NCBI RefSeq assembly: GCF_009707665.1
Contig: NZ_WLZW01000001.1
Span: forward strand, 62,001 to 126,000
Origin: Planomicrobium sp. YIM 101495
GTDB lineage: Bacteria > Bacillota > Bacilli > Bacillales_A > Planococcaceae
DNA length: 64,000 nt
Reading direction: 5' to 3'
The translations under genes were made by a program, and so were the position numbers. Of this stretch, positions 15,291 through 24,204 are shown piece after piece; positions within the stretch are counted from its first letter, which is position 1, and every line of letters begins with the position of its first letter. The notes beneath the pieces are model-generated. The model was not told where the DNA came from. It searched no databases and saw only the letters and a list, made by a program, of their open reading frames with translations.

Positions 15291-15845
15291 TTACTTTTTC
15301 TTTTCTACCGCGACGAGGAATGGCGGGGAATGTTGCTGATTGATGAAGCCGTATTGCAGGACGTCGAATGCCTGCTGCGGCAAGTTTTGCAAAAACGCCA
15401 TCACCGCATCCCGTTCTTCGCTGCCACCTTCGTGACCGGAATAAATGACGATGAGGACGAGACCGCCAGTTTTCAACAAGTCGAGGCACTGCGAAATCGC
15501 CTCGAGCGTACTGTCCGGCTTCGTGATGATCGCGTGGTCACCTTTTGGCAAATAGCCGAGGTTGAAGACTGCTGCGGCAATCGGCTCAGTGACGTACTGC
15601 GTGATTTTTGAATGGCTGTCATGGACCAGCTCGACGTGCGTGTGTGCAGCAACTCGCTCAGCAGTCGCTTGGATCGCCTGCTCTTGTATATCGAACGCGT
15701 ATACTTTTCCGGTCGGCCCTGTCAGTTGTGAAAGGAATAGCGTGTCGTGACCGTTCCCGGCAGTTCCGTCAATGACGTAATCTCCTTGTAATACGGCTTC
15801 TTCAAGCAAAGATTTTGTGAATGGCAATACTCGTTTCAAACTCAT
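15291..15845 (-). CDS. mnmM: tRNA mnm5s2U biosynthesis methyltransferase MnmM (YtqB family)
   Basis: This 184-residue class I SAM methyltransferase has motif I VIDGTAGNGHDTLFL near residue 24 and the NLGYLPKGDH block (motif IV, NLGYLP). It matches the YtqB family, shown in B. subtilis to methylate the 5-aminomethyl group of wobble uridine in tRNA. Its start overlaps the ytqA stop in an ATGA junction, as in B. subtilis. The assignment rests on family resemblance and this pairing. Confidence 0.8.
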   Translation of the reverse strand: MSLKRVLPFTKSLLEEAVLQGDYVIDGTAGNGHDTLFLSQLTGPTGKVYAFDIQEQAIQATAERVAAHTHVELVHDSHSKITQYVTEPIAAAVFNLGYLPKGDHAIITKPDSTLEAISQCLDLLKTGGLVLIVIYSGHEGGSEERDAVMAFLQNLPQQAFDVLQYGFINQQHSPPFLVAVEKKK

Positions 15846-16795
15846 CCTTCGACACGCTCCTTGTAATTCTTTCCTTGCCAGCTCTCTCGGCGTTCAAGCT
15901 CCGCATCGATGCCATTTAGCACATCCCACTTGTTCGTGCTCCACATGGGTCCAATCATCAAGTCGATCGGGCCATCACCCGTAATGCGCTGGACGACCAT
16001 TTCCGGTGGCAGCACTTCCAATTGATCAGCGACGAGGGAAATGTATTCCTCTTTCCCGAGAAATTCGACCATGCCTTTTTCATACTGCTTGACCATCGGC
16101 GTGCCTTTCAATAAATGAAGCAAGTGGATTTTGATGCCTTGTACGTCGAGCTTCGCGACTTCGCGTGCTGTCTCCATCATCATCTCCCGGTCTTCCAGCG
16201 GCAAGCCGTTGATGATGTGCGTACATACCTGAATCCCACGTTTGCGGAGCTTCGTCACACCTTCCACATACGCTTCGAAATCGTGCGCACGGTTGACGAG
16301 CAGCGCCGTCCGTTCGTGCACGGTCTGAAGCCCAAGCTCGACCCACAAATACGTCCGTTCGTTCAGCTCCGCCAAATAATCGATGACATCATCCGGCAAG
16401 CAATCTGGACGTGTGCCGATACTGAGGCCGATGACATTTTCCTGGTTGATCGCGGCTTCGAATTTTTCACGCAGTACTTCGACTGGTGCATGGGTATTCG
16501 TATAGGCCTGGAAGTAGGCGATGTATTTGCCGTCTTTCCATTTCTTATGCATTTTTGTTTTAATCGCTTCCATCTGGACCGGGATCGGATCGACGCGGTC
16601 GCCTGCAAAGTCGCCAGACCCAGCGACCGAGCAAAATGTGCAGCCACCGTATGCGACCGTGCCGTCCCGGTTCGGGCAGTCGAAGCCGGCATCCAGTGCA
16701 ATCTTCATTACTTTATGGCCGAAGTGGTCGCGCAAATGGCGGTTCCATGTATAGTAGCGTTTGCCGTCTGAAGCGAAGGGCAAATGGGTCTCCAT
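15842..16795 (-). CDS. ytqA: Radical SAM protein YtqA (TIGR01212 family)
   Basis: The 317-residue radical SAM protein has cluster cysteines C40, C52 and C55 in an unusual spacing (CPNRDG...GGCTFC) shared with the Elp3-like YtqA/YhcC family. It is translationally coupled to mnmM, so a joint role in tRNA wobble modification is plausible but not demonstrated by the sequence. The fold around GTRPDCLPDD and the conserved VELGLQT block support the family call. Confidence 0.82.
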   Translation of the reverse strand: METHLPFASDGKRYYTWNRHLRDHFGHKVMKIALDAGFDCPNRDGTVAYGGCTFCSVAGSGDFAGDRVDPIPVQMEAIKTKMHKKWKDGKYIAYFQAYTNTHAPVEVLREKFEAAINQENVIGLSIGTRPDCLPDDVIDYLAELNERTYLWVELGLQTVHERTALLVNRAHDFEAYVEGVTKLRKRGIQVCTHIINGLPLEDREMMMETAREVAKLDVQGIKIHLLHLLKGTPMVKQYEKGMVEFLGKEEYISLVADQLEVLPPEMVVQRITGDGPIDLMIGPMWSTNKWDVLNGIDAELERRESWQGKNYKERVEG

Positions 16796-16982
16796 GTAAA
16801 AACAACTCCTCTGGTGTTTATTATATCAAATGTTGAGCGGAGGTAGAGCGGCTGATATTTATCCGACGAAGCAACAACACAACAAAACGTGGGCAAATGT
16901 TGATGGAAAGTTAAGAAAATTAAACCCATTTCAAAAATTGGACATCATCCACTATTTTTATTGTAAAAAAGGGAAGTTTCTC

Positions 16983-17011
16983 TTGTTGTTCAGTTGGAAA
17001 AGGAATACAAT
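16983..17011 (+). promoter_or_regulatory. SigA-type promoter of the MFS gene
   Basis: TTGTTG at 16983-16988 and TACAAT at 17006-17011 are separated by 17 bp, upstream of the GTG start at 17048. The rest of the gap from 16796 shows no gene. Confidence 0.55.
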
Positions 17012-17047
17012 TTCCTATGGAATTTAGTGGATGAAGGAGAGTTTGCT

Positions 17048-18247
17048 GTGCCGAAACAAGTTTGGCTGCTTATTATTGGAATGTTGGTGAACGTCACGGG
17101 TAACTCGTTTCTCTGGCCGTTGACGACCATTTATATGAATGAACATCTGGGGAAATCGCTGACGGTAGCCGGCCTCGTTTTGATGGCAAACGCTGGAGCG
17201 GCAGTGGTCGGGAACTTGCTTGGCGGTGTCATGTTCGACAAAGTCGGCGGATATCGCTCGGTCCTGCTTGGCATCGTCGGGACAGTCTTCGCACTTGTCG
17301 GGCTGACGCTGTGGCATGAGTTCACGCCGTTCGTCATTTTTTACACAATCATCGGATTTAGCGGCGGGATTGTATTCCCAAGTATGTATGCGATGGTCGG
17401 TACAGTATGGCCAGAAGGTGGTCGGAAAGCGTTTAACGCCATCTATTTGGCGCAAAACGTCGGTGTCGCAATCGGGCCGGCAATGGCTGGATTTTTGGCA
17501 GCCTATAGCTTTGATCTTATTTTCACCGCGAACTTGGTGATGTACATCCTGTTTTTCTTCATTGCATTGTTCGGATTCAAATCGATGTCGATTTCGAGTT
17601 CGATTCAGACGTCGGTCATTCAGGAAGGAAAGAAAATCCGCAACCGCGCACCATTTTACGCATTGCTCATCGTCAGCATCGGTTATTTGCTGTGCTGGTT
17701 CGGGTATGTGCAATGGCAATCGACGATCTCTGCCTACACGCAGCAGATTGGAATTACCTTACCGCAATATAGCTTACTTTGGACATTGAACGGGTTATTG
17801 ATCGTCATCGGCCAGCCGTTCATCCGGCCGATCGTCAAGCGCATTGAAGATAATTTGAAAGCACAGATGGTCATCGGGATCGTCATTATGATTATTTCAT
17901 ATATTGTCGTTGCATTCGCTGAGGAATTCAGCATGTTCGTCATCGCCATGGCAATTTTGACCATCGGGGAAATGTTCATTTGGCCAGCGGTACCGGCACT
18001 TGCCAACCAATTGGCACCAAAAGGACGCGAAGGTTTATACCAGGGGATCGTCAATAGTGTCGCAACGGGCGGCCGGATGATCGGACCGTTTTTCGGTGGG
18101 GTGCTGGTCGACTCATACGGGATGTCAGCGCTGTTCATCCTCGTCGCGATTTTACTCCTTGCAGCCATCGTTACGTCGGTACTTTACGACCGGCCGCTCG
18201 AGGCAGCGGAAGCAGCAAGAACAGCAGAACCAATCGAATCAATGTGA
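17048..18247 (+). CDS. MFS transporter (YttB-like)
   Basis: This 399-residue membrane protein has about twelve hydrophobic spans and the MFS motif between the second and third (GGVMFDKVGGYRS). It resembles drug/H+ antiporters such as YttB. The GTG at 17048 follows AAGGAGA with good spacing, whereas the upstream in-frame ATG at 16994 overlaps the promoter. Substrate unknown. It is monocistronic, with a terminator directly after the stop. Confidence 0.75.
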   Translation: MPKQVWLLIIGMLVNVTGNSFLWPLTTIYMNEHLGKSLTVAGLVLMANAGAAVVGNLLGGVMFDKVGGYRSVLLGIVGTVFALVGLTLWHEFTPFVIFYTIIGFSGGIVFPSMYAMVGTVWPEGGRKAFNAIYLAQNVGVAIGPAMAGFLAAYSFDLIFTANLVMYILFFFIALFGFKSMSISSSIQTSVIQEGKKIRNRAPFYALLIVSIGYLLCWFGYVQWQSTISAYTQQIGITLPQYSLLWTLNGLLIVIGQPFIRPIVKRIEDNLKAQMVIGIVIMIISYIVVAFAEEFSMFVIAMAILTIGEMFIWPAVPALANQLAPKGREGLYQGIVNSVATGGRMIGPFFGGVLVDSYGMSALFILVAILLLAAIVTSVLYDRPLEAAEAARTAEPIESM

Positions 18248-18249
18248 TA

Positions 18250-18290
18250 GAAACCGGAGCCCCGGAAATTTGCCGAGCTCCGGTTTTTTC
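18250..18290 (+). terminator. Terminator of the MFS gene
   Basis: AACCGGAGC (18252-18260) pairs with GCTCCGGTT (18277-18285), followed by a T run. Confidence 0.8.
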
Positions 18291-18378
18291 TATAGAATTG
18301 CGTTTACAGAAGGACTTTGTTTAAATTGAAGTGGAAGGTAAATGATAAGTTTGACAATTGTGCGAGGGGGAGTAGCAG

Positions 18379-19071
18379 ATGAAACCGATTTATCAATCGG
18401 CAAAAGAGGCTGTAGAGCCGATCAAAGACGGCGCGACGATCATGGTAGGAGGATTCGGGTTGGTCGGAATTCCGGAACAGCTGATCTTGGCGCTAGTCGA
18501 CAAAGGAGTTAAAGACTTAACCGTCATATCGAACAACTGTGGCGTTGACGAATGGGGTCTAGGCCTATTGCTGAAAAACAAACAGATCAAGAAAATGATC
18601 GGTTCGTACGTTGGCGAGAACAAAGAGTTCGAACGCCAAGTACTAGCAGGTGAAATCGAAGTCGAGTTGACGCCGCAAGGCACATTGGCTGAGAAGATGC
18701 GTGCGGGTGGAGCAGGCATCCCGGCATTCTTCACTCCAGCTGGCGTTGGCACGACAGTCGCAGACGGCAAAGAAATCCGCGAATTCGATGGCAAAGAATA
18801 CGTTCTTGAACATGCACTGACAGCGGACTTTGCACTTGTCCGTGCAGCGAAAGCGGACAAGATGGGGAACCTTGTCTACAACAAGACGGCGCAAAACTTC
18901 AACCCGCTCGCGGCAGCGGCAGGCAAAGTGACGATTGCGGAAGTCGAAGCGATCGTAGAAACCGGCGAACTGGATCCGCATCACGTACAAACTCCGAGCA
19001 TTTACGTGCAAGGATTGCTTCAAGCGGACCAGGAAAAACGGATTGAGCGTTTGACAACACGCAGCTCTTAA
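18379..19071 (+). CDS. scoA: 3-oxoacid CoA-transferase subunit A (ScoA-like)
   Basis: This 230-residue alpha subunit of a succinyl-CoA:3-ketoacid CoA transferase converts acetoacetate to acetoacetyl-CoA with ScoB. Family segments are VGGFGLVGIPEQL near residue 23, SNNCGVDEWGLG, and GLVGIP-type CoA-binding loops. The ATG follows GAGGGGG. It is followed by scoB. Related butyrate-acetoacetate transferases (AtoD) are the main alternative. Confidence 0.85.
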   Translation: MKPIYQSAKEAVEPIKDGATIMVGGFGLVGIPEQLILALVDKGVKDLTVISNNCGVDEWGLGLLLKNKQIKKMIGSYVGENKEFERQVLAGEIEVELTPQGTLAEKMRAGGAGIPAFFTPAGVGTTVADGKEIREFDGKEYVLEHALTADFALVRAAKADKMGNLVYNKTAQNFNPLAAAAGKVTIAEVEAIVETGELDPHHVQTPSIYVQGLLQADQEKRIERLTTRSS

Positions 19072-19089
19072 GAAATGGGAGGGACCGAA

Positions 19090-19743
19090 ATGGACAAGAA
19101 ATTGCAGAGAGAACGAATTGCAAGACGTGCAGAAAAAGAAATCAAAGACGGGGACTATGTCAACCTTGGAATCGGCATGCCGACATTGGTAGCGAACTTC
19201 ATCTCTGATAACAAGCAAGTCGTCTTGCAGTCAGAGAACGGACTGCTCGGCATCGGGCCATACCCGACAGAAGATGAAGTGGATCCGGATCTCATCAACG
19301 CCGGGAAAGAAACAGTGACGACGATTCCGGGATCCGCTTATTTCACGAGCGCAGAATCATTCGCGATGATCCGCGGCGGACATATCGACGTCGCAATCCT
19401 CGGCGGAATGGAAGTTGCAGAAAACGGCGACCTTGCGAACTGGATGATTCCAGGCAAGATGATCAAAGGAATGGGCGGCGCGATGGACTTGGTACATGGT
19501 GCGAAGAAAGTTATCGTCATCATGGACCACGTGTCAAAAGACGGCTCTCCGAAGATCAAGAAGCAATGTGACTTGCCACTAACAGGGAAAGGCGTCGTCA
19601 ACAAGATCATCACAGAACGTGCAGTGATCGAAGTGACAGACAACGGCCTTGTTTTACTTGAAGTCTTCGAAGGATTCTCGGTTGAAGATGTCGTCAATTC
19701 GACGGATGCACCACTGAATACGGATAACGTCAAAGTCGCGTGA
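19090..19743 (+). CDS. scoB: 3-oxoacid CoA-transferase subunit B (ScoB-like)
   Basis: The beta subunit carries the catalytic glutamate in the SENGLLGIG motif (around residue 47) that forms the glutamyl-CoA thioester. Length is 217 residues from the ATG at 19090, which lies behind GGGAGGG; an ATG at 19075 is in frame but overlaps that ribosome site. It forms the transferase with scoA. The leuS promoter begins immediately after its stop. Confidence 0.86.
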   Translation: MDKKLQRERIARRAEKEIKDGDYVNLGIGMPTLVANFISDNKQVVLQSENGLLGIGPYPTEDEVDPDLINAGKETVTTIPGSAYFTSAESFAMIRGGHIDVAILGGMEVAENGDLANWMIPGKMIKGMGGAMDLVHGAKKVIVIMDHVSKDGSPKIKKQCDLPLTGKGVVNKIITERAVIEVTDNGLVLLEVFEGFSVEDVVNSTDAPLNTDNVKVA

Positions 19744-19747
19744 GCTA

Positions 19748-20020
19748 TTGCCAAACGGCAGCTCCTCGGCTAAAATGAAAGTAATAGGCTGTGACCGTGA
19801 AGAGGAGCAGTAGGACACTTTCCGTTTTTTAGAGAGCTGGTATTGGTGGGAGCCGGCAAATGGAACGTTCGAACTCACCTCGGAGTCGTGTATGTGAACA
19901 CAAGTAACATACACCGTTTTCCGCGTTAAGGAATCAAGTTGAGCGACATAGATCGCTAATTTGGGTGGCACCGCGGGCAAAAACCCGTCCCTTACGTTTT
20001 TTAAGGGACGGGTTTTTTAT
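19748..20020 (+). promoter_or_regulatory. Promoter and T-box leader of leuS
   Basis: A SigA promoter TTGCCA (19748-19753), 17 bp, TAAAAT (19771-19776) starts a leader with T-box hallmarks: the AGAGGAGCAGTAG-like stem I start, the specifier CTC (Leu) at 19874-19876 in GAACTCACC, and the T-box GGGTGGCACCGCGGG at 19963-19977. The terminator is a perfect 14-bp stem, 19981-19994 with 20002-20015, followed by T residues. Uncharged leucyl-tRNA binding should favour the antiterminator and raise leuS expression when leucine is scarce. Confidence 0.92.
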
Positions 20021-20072
20021 TTTGTCCGGAGCGGCTTCACGGAGAATCACGCCATTTCTAGGAGGAATGAAC

Positions 20073-22484
20073 ATGACATTCAAGCACAAAGACATCGAGA
20101 AAAAATGGCAGAAGCATTGGGAGGACAACAAAACATTCAAGCTGGAAACAGATTTCGACAAACCGAAATTTTATGCACTTGATATGTTCCCTTATCCATC
20201 CGGCGCGGGTCTGCACGTCGGTCACCCCGAAGGCTACACAGCGACAGATATCTTGAGCCGCATGAAACGCATGCAAGGATACGATGTCCTGCATCCGATG
20301 GGCTGGGACGCATTCGGCTTGCCGGCTGAACAATATGCGCTTGATACAGGGAATGACCCTGCGGAATTCACAGCGAAGAACATCGCGACGTTCAAACGCC
20401 AGATCCAAGAACTCGGATTTTCTTACGACTGGGATCGCGAAGTGAACACGACGGACCCATCTTACTACAAATGGACGCAATGGATTTTCATCCAGCTTTA
20501 CAATAAAGGCCTTGCGTATGTGGACGAAGTGGCAGTCAACTGGTGTCCGGCACTCGGCACGGTATTGGCGAACGAAGAAGTGATCGACGGCTTGTCAGAG
20601 CGCGGTGGACATCCAGTCGAGCGCCGTCCGATGCGCCAGTGGGTTCTGCGCATTACAGAATATGCGGATCGCTTGCTTGAAGACTTGGAAGACCTTGACT
20701 GGCCGGAAAGCTTGAAAGACATGCAGCGGAACTGGATCGGGAAATCGCAAGGTGCCCAGCTCCGTTTTGAAATCGATGGCACGGAGCATTCGTTCGAAGC
20801 GTTCACGACACGTCCAGACACGATTTTCGGTGCGACGTATGCAGTGCTTGCACCGGAACATGCTCTAGTCGCAGACATCACAACAGCAGAACAGAAGGAA
20901 GCGGTCGAGCAGTACATCGATTCTGTCAAAACGAAGAGCGACCTCGAGCGAACAGATTTGGCGAAGTCCAAGACGGGAGTTTTCACAGGTGCATATGCAT
21001 TGAATCCAGTGAACGGCGAGAAAATGCCGATCTGGATCGCTGACTACGTCCTTGCAACATACGGGACGGGTGCCATCATGGCAGTTCCTGCACATGACGA
21101 GCGGGACTACGAATTCGCGAAGCAATTTGATTTGCCGATCGTCGAAGTTGTTTCAGGCGGAAACATCGAAGAAGAAGCTTACGCTGGTGACGGCGAGCTC
21201 ATCAACTCGGACTTCCTGAATGGCTTGAACAAAGAAGAAGCAATCGCTAAAGCGATCGAATGGTTCGAAAAAGAAGGAACTGGCGAGAAGAAAATCACGT
21301 ACCGTCTGCGCGACTGGTTGTTCAGCCGTCAGCGGTACTGGGGCGAGCCGATTCCGATCATCCACTGGGAAGATGGGACGATGACACCGGTCGACGAAGC
21401 GGATCTGCCATTGATGTTGCCGATCACGGACGACATCAAGCCGAGCGGTACAGGCGAATCACCACTTGCGAACATCGCGGACTGGGTCAATGTCGTGCAT
21501 CCTGAAACGGGATTGAGGGGCCGCCGCGAAACGAACACAATGCCGCAATGGGCGGGCAGCTGCTGGTACTACTTGCGCTACATTGACCCGAATAACGATG
21601 AAATGCTTGCTGATCCGGAGCTCTTGAAACACTGGCTGCCGGTCGACATCTATATCGGCGGAGCGGAACACGCGGTTCTTCACTTGTTGTATGCGCGATT
21701 CTGGCACAAAGTGTTGTACGATCTTGGCGTCGTCCCGACGAAAGAGCCATTCCAGAAATTGTTCAACCAAGGAATGATCCTTGGCGAAGGCAATGAGAAG
21801 ATGTCCAAGTCGAAAGGCAACGTCGTCAACCCGGACCACATCATTGAAAGCCACGGAGCGGATACGCTGCGCTTGTATGAAATGTTCATGGGGCCGCTTG
21901 ACGCTTCAATCGCTTGGTCGACAAACGGCTTGGAAGGCGCACGTCGTTTCTTGGACCGCATCTGGCGGTTGTTCATCGAAGACGACGCATTGAGCACGAA
22001 AGTTGTCGATGCGAACGATGGCAAGATGGAGAAAGTATTCCACCAGACCGTGAAGAAAGTGTCTGAGGATTTCGAAGCGCTGCGCTTCAACACAGCGATT
22101 TCGCAATTGATGGTCTTCATTAACGAAGGCTACAAGGCAGACACCATTCCGAAAGAATACGTCGAGAGCTTTGTAAAATTGCTTTCGCCGATCGCGCCAC
22201 ACGTAGCGGAAGAGCTATGGGAGAAACTTGGTCACTCAGAAACAGTCACGTACGAAGAGTGGCCGACGTACGATGAGTCGAAATTGGTCGACGATGTCGT
22301 AGAAGTGGTCGTTCAAGTGAACGGCAAAGTGCGGACGAAGATTTCCGTTGCGAAAGACATTACGAAAGAGGAACTGGAAGCAGCTGCGCTTGCGGATGAA
22401 ACGATTCAGAAGGCGGCGGAAGGCAAACAGATCCGCAAAGTGATTGCGATTCCTGGGAAACTTGTGAACGTAGTTGTTGGATAA
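20073..22484 (+). CDS. leuS: Leucyl-tRNA synthetase
   Basis: LeuRS charges tRNA-Leu. The 803-residue class I synthetase has the HVGH signature at 48-51, the editing (CP1) domain with the TTRPDTIFG block, and KMSKS at 576-580. AGGAGG at 20060-20065 is 7 nt from the ATG at 20073; a second ATG at 20067 is too close. The frame stays open upstream through the T-box terminator, which is not coding. Expression is controlled by the leucine T-box. Confidence 0.96.
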   Translation: MTFKHKDIEKKWQKHWEDNKTFKLETDFDKPKFYALDMFPYPSGAGLHVGHPEGYTATDILSRMKRMQGYDVLHPMGWDAFGLPAEQYALDTGNDPAEFTAKNIATFKRQIQELGFSYDWDREVNTTDPSYYKWTQWIFIQLYNKGLAYVDEVAVNWCPALGTVLANEEVIDGLSERGGHPVERRPMRQWVLRITEYADRLLEDLEDLDWPESLKDMQRNWIGKSQGAQLRFEIDGTEHSFEAFTTRPDTIFGATYAVLAPEHALVADITTAEQKEAVEQYIDSVKTKSDLERTDLAKSKTGVFTGAYALNPVNGEKMPIWIADYVLATYGTGAIMAVPAHDERDYEFAKQFDLPIVEVVSGGNIEEEAYAGDGELINSDFLNGLNKEEAIAKAIEWFEKEGTGEKKITYRLRDWLFSRQRYWGEPIPIIHWEDGTMTPVDEADLPLMLPITDDIKPSGTGESPLANIADWVNVVHPETGLRGRRETNTMPQWAGSCWYYLRYIDPNNDEMLADPELLKHWLPVDIYIGGAEHAVLHLLYARFWHKVLYDLGVVPTKEPFQKLFNQGMILGEGNEKMSKSKGNVVNPDHIIESHGADTLRLYEMFMGPLDASIAWSTNGLEGARRFLDRIWRLFIEDDALSTKVVDANDGKMEKVFHQTVKKVSEDFEALRFNTAISQLMVFINEGYKADTIPKEYVESFVKLLSPIAPHVAEELWEKLGHSETVTYEEWPTYDESKLVDDVVEVVVQVNGKVRTKISVAKDITKEELEAAALADETIQKAAEGKQIRKVIAIPGKLVNVVVG

Positions 22485-22494
22485 CTGATAAGAG

Positions 22495-22528
22495 GGAGCC
22501 CTGGCTGGTTAGCTGGGGCTTTTTTTGA
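22495..22528 (+). terminator. Terminator of leuS
   Basis: AGCCCTGGCT (22497-22506) pairs with AGCTGGGGCT (22511-22520) through ten base pairs including two G-U, followed by seven T. Confidence 0.8.
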
Positions 22529-22552
22529 CGGGAGAAGAGGGGGTATTTTGCT

Positions 22553-22647
22553 TCCGGATAGTATTTTCGGTTTGCGGATAGTATTTTGGTGATTCCGGCT
22601 AGTATTTCACGTCTCCGGATAGTATTTGGTCAATTCCGGATAGTAAA
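22553..22647 (+). repeat. Five-copy phased array of the TCCGGATAGTATTT box
   Basis: Five copies of TCCGGATAGTATTT (variants TGCGGATAG, TCCGGCTAG and a last copy ending AGTAAA) begin at 22553, 22573, 22594, 22614 and 22635. The spacing is 20, 21, 20 and 21 bp, while the 6-7 bp between boxes is not conserved. It lies in the 328-bp gap between the leuS terminator and the ytfP terminator. The rest of that gap (22650-22757) shows nothing recognisable. A second array is at 57009. Confidence 0.85.
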
Positions 22648-22757
22648 TCGATTTTGAGGCCAGGAGAGGGAGCCGTCACAGTCGATTCCGGTGCCATAAT
22701 CCCCAGGTTCCAGTTTCTACATGTGTTGTCCGATCGCGAACTCCTATCATCAACCAC

Positions 22758-22796
22758 GAAAAAGAAACCGATCACGCACAATGCGCGACCGGCTTC
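22758..22796 (-). terminator. Terminator of ytfP
   Basis: Arms 22765-22778 and 22782-22795 form a 14-bp stem (several G-U when read on the minus strand) with a 3-nt loop, followed on the minus strand by TTTCTTTTT. Confidence 0.7.
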
Positions 22797-22812
22797 ATCG
22801 AACAAAATTTAA

Positions 22813-24078
22813 TTAAACTTCTTTCGAGAATGCCGCAGCACTTCTCCCGGCAACGTTGCCCGTGACGAGTGCGGATGTAATATTGTAGCCACCTGTGTAG
22901 CCATGGATATCGAGGATTTCACCACAGAAGTACAGGCCGGCTTTTTTGCGGGATGCCATCGTTTTCGGCTCGATTTCCTTGATCGAAACACCGCCGCCAG
23001 TGACGAACGCCTTCTCGATCGACTGCGTGCCGTGAACGACCATTTCAAAGCCAGTGATTTCCCTGGCGAGCGCACGCACTTTTTCAGCAGGAAGCTCTGC
23101 TCCGATCGCCTGCGGATCGATGTCAGCACGTTCCATCAAGAACAGCAACCAGCGTTCTTGTGTGACCGAGCGCCAGACGTTCTTAACGGATTTTTTCGGT
23201 TCAGCTTTCATCATGGCGTGCAATTCCTGGAAAGCGGATTCCGCGTTCAAGTGCGGCAAGGAATTGATCCGCATCGTGACAGGCATTCCGCCATTTTTCT
23301 TCAGCTCCTTGACGACATACTGGCTGCAGCGGAGAACCGCAGGGCCACTGATGCCGAAGTGCGTGAAGAGCATGTCCATTTCGTGGGTGATGATCGGCTT
23401 GCCATTTTTCTTCAGCACCGAGACTGCCGCTCCGCGTAAAGCGAGGCCTTGGAGTTCACGGCTTTGGATGAACGGTTCTTTCGACAGCACAGGCACTTCG
23501 GTCGGATACAGTTCTGTCACCGTGTGGCCCGCGCGTTCCGCCCACGGATAGCCGTCGCCGGTCGAGCCGGTCTGCGGCACCGCTTTGCCGCCGACTGCGA
23601 CAACGACGGCGATCGCTGTGAATTCTTCGCCGGTTTCAAGACGGACGCCTGTAATCCGCTCATCGTCCATCAATAATTTTTTGACAGGGGACTGGAGCAT
23701 CACGGTCACGTTGAGGCGGTCCATTTCGTTGAACATTGCTTCTGCGACGTCTTGTGCACGGTCCGACACGGGGAACATGCGGCCGTGGTCTTCTTCCTTC
23801 AACGGCACACCGAGCCCTTCGAAAAAGTTAATGATGTCGTCGTTGTTGAAAACGGAGAACGGACTGTACAGGAAACGTCCGTTGCCCGGGATGTTTTTGA
23901 CGATTTCTTCGAGTGGCAACCGGTTGGTCACGTTACAGCGGCCGCCACCGGAGATGACAAGTTTTTTCCCAAGTTTTTTCCCTTTTTCTATTAACAAAAC
24001 TTTTTGGCCGTTCATTGCGGCCGCGATGGAAGCCATCAGCCCAGATGGACCGCCACCGATGATGATTACGTCATACAT
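22813..24078 (-). CDS. ytfP: NAD(P)/FAD-dependent oxidoreductase YtfP (HI0933/BaiN family)
   Basis: The 421-residue flavoprotein begins with the FAD-binding Rossmann motif [14 protein letters not shown] and has the family block [10 protein letters not shown]. The C-terminal [12 protein letters not shown] and GYTGGYNI segments complete the two-part FAD fold. The physiological substrate is not settled. The start [10 protein letters not shown] at 24078 fits the family; a longer frame to 24144 adds an unlikely Lys-rich extension. It is divergent from murJ, as ytfP is next to this region in B. subtilis. Confidence 0.82.
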   Translation of the reverse strand: MYDVIIIGGGPSGLMASIAAAMNGQKVLLIEKGKKLGKKLVISGGGRCNVTNRLPLEEIVKNIPGNGRFLYSPFSVFNNDDIINFFEGLGVPLKEEDHGRMFPVSDRAQDVAEAMFNEMDRLNVTVMLQSPVKKLLMDDERITGVRLETGEEFTAIAVVVAVGGKAVPQTGSTGDGYPWAERAGHTVTELYPTEVPVLSKEPFIQSRELQGLALRGAAVSVLKKNGKPIITHEMDMLFTHFGISGPAVLRCSQYVVKELKKNGGMPVTMRINSLPHLNAESAFQELHAMMKAEPKKSVKNVWRSVTQERWLLFLMERADIDPQAIGAELPAEKVRALAREITGFEMVVHGTQSIEKAFVTGGGVSIKEIEPKTMASRKKAGLYFCGEILDIHGYTGGYNITSALVTGNVAGRSAAAFSKEV

Positions 24079-24204
24079 GAAAAAACACACTTTCTTTTTT
24101 CTTTTAGTATACAACAGACTGCGCTGTCCGTTGAGTAATTTCATTTATCGGTGTAAACTAGCGAGTAGATTGCTTTTTAATTGAACTTAGTCAGGAAGTG
24201 CGAA

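Noticed and set aside
16115..16771. 218-codon plus-strand frame opposite ytqA
   Set aside because: It is a shadow of the radical SAM gene; there is no ribosome site and no recognisable domain.
18319..18342. SigB promoter before scoA (GTTTAA ... GGTAAA)
   Set aside because: The spacer is only 11-12 bp and the -10 matches poorly; weaker than the two sites accepted elsewhere.
19965..20072. In-frame N-terminal extension of leuS into the leader
   Set aside because: The region contains the T-box sequence and terminator, and the extension is absent from LeuRS proteins.
22553..22647. CRISPR array
   Set aside because: Repeat boxes of about 14 bp with 6-7 bp linkers are far too short for CRISPR repeats and spacers, and no cas genes are nearby.
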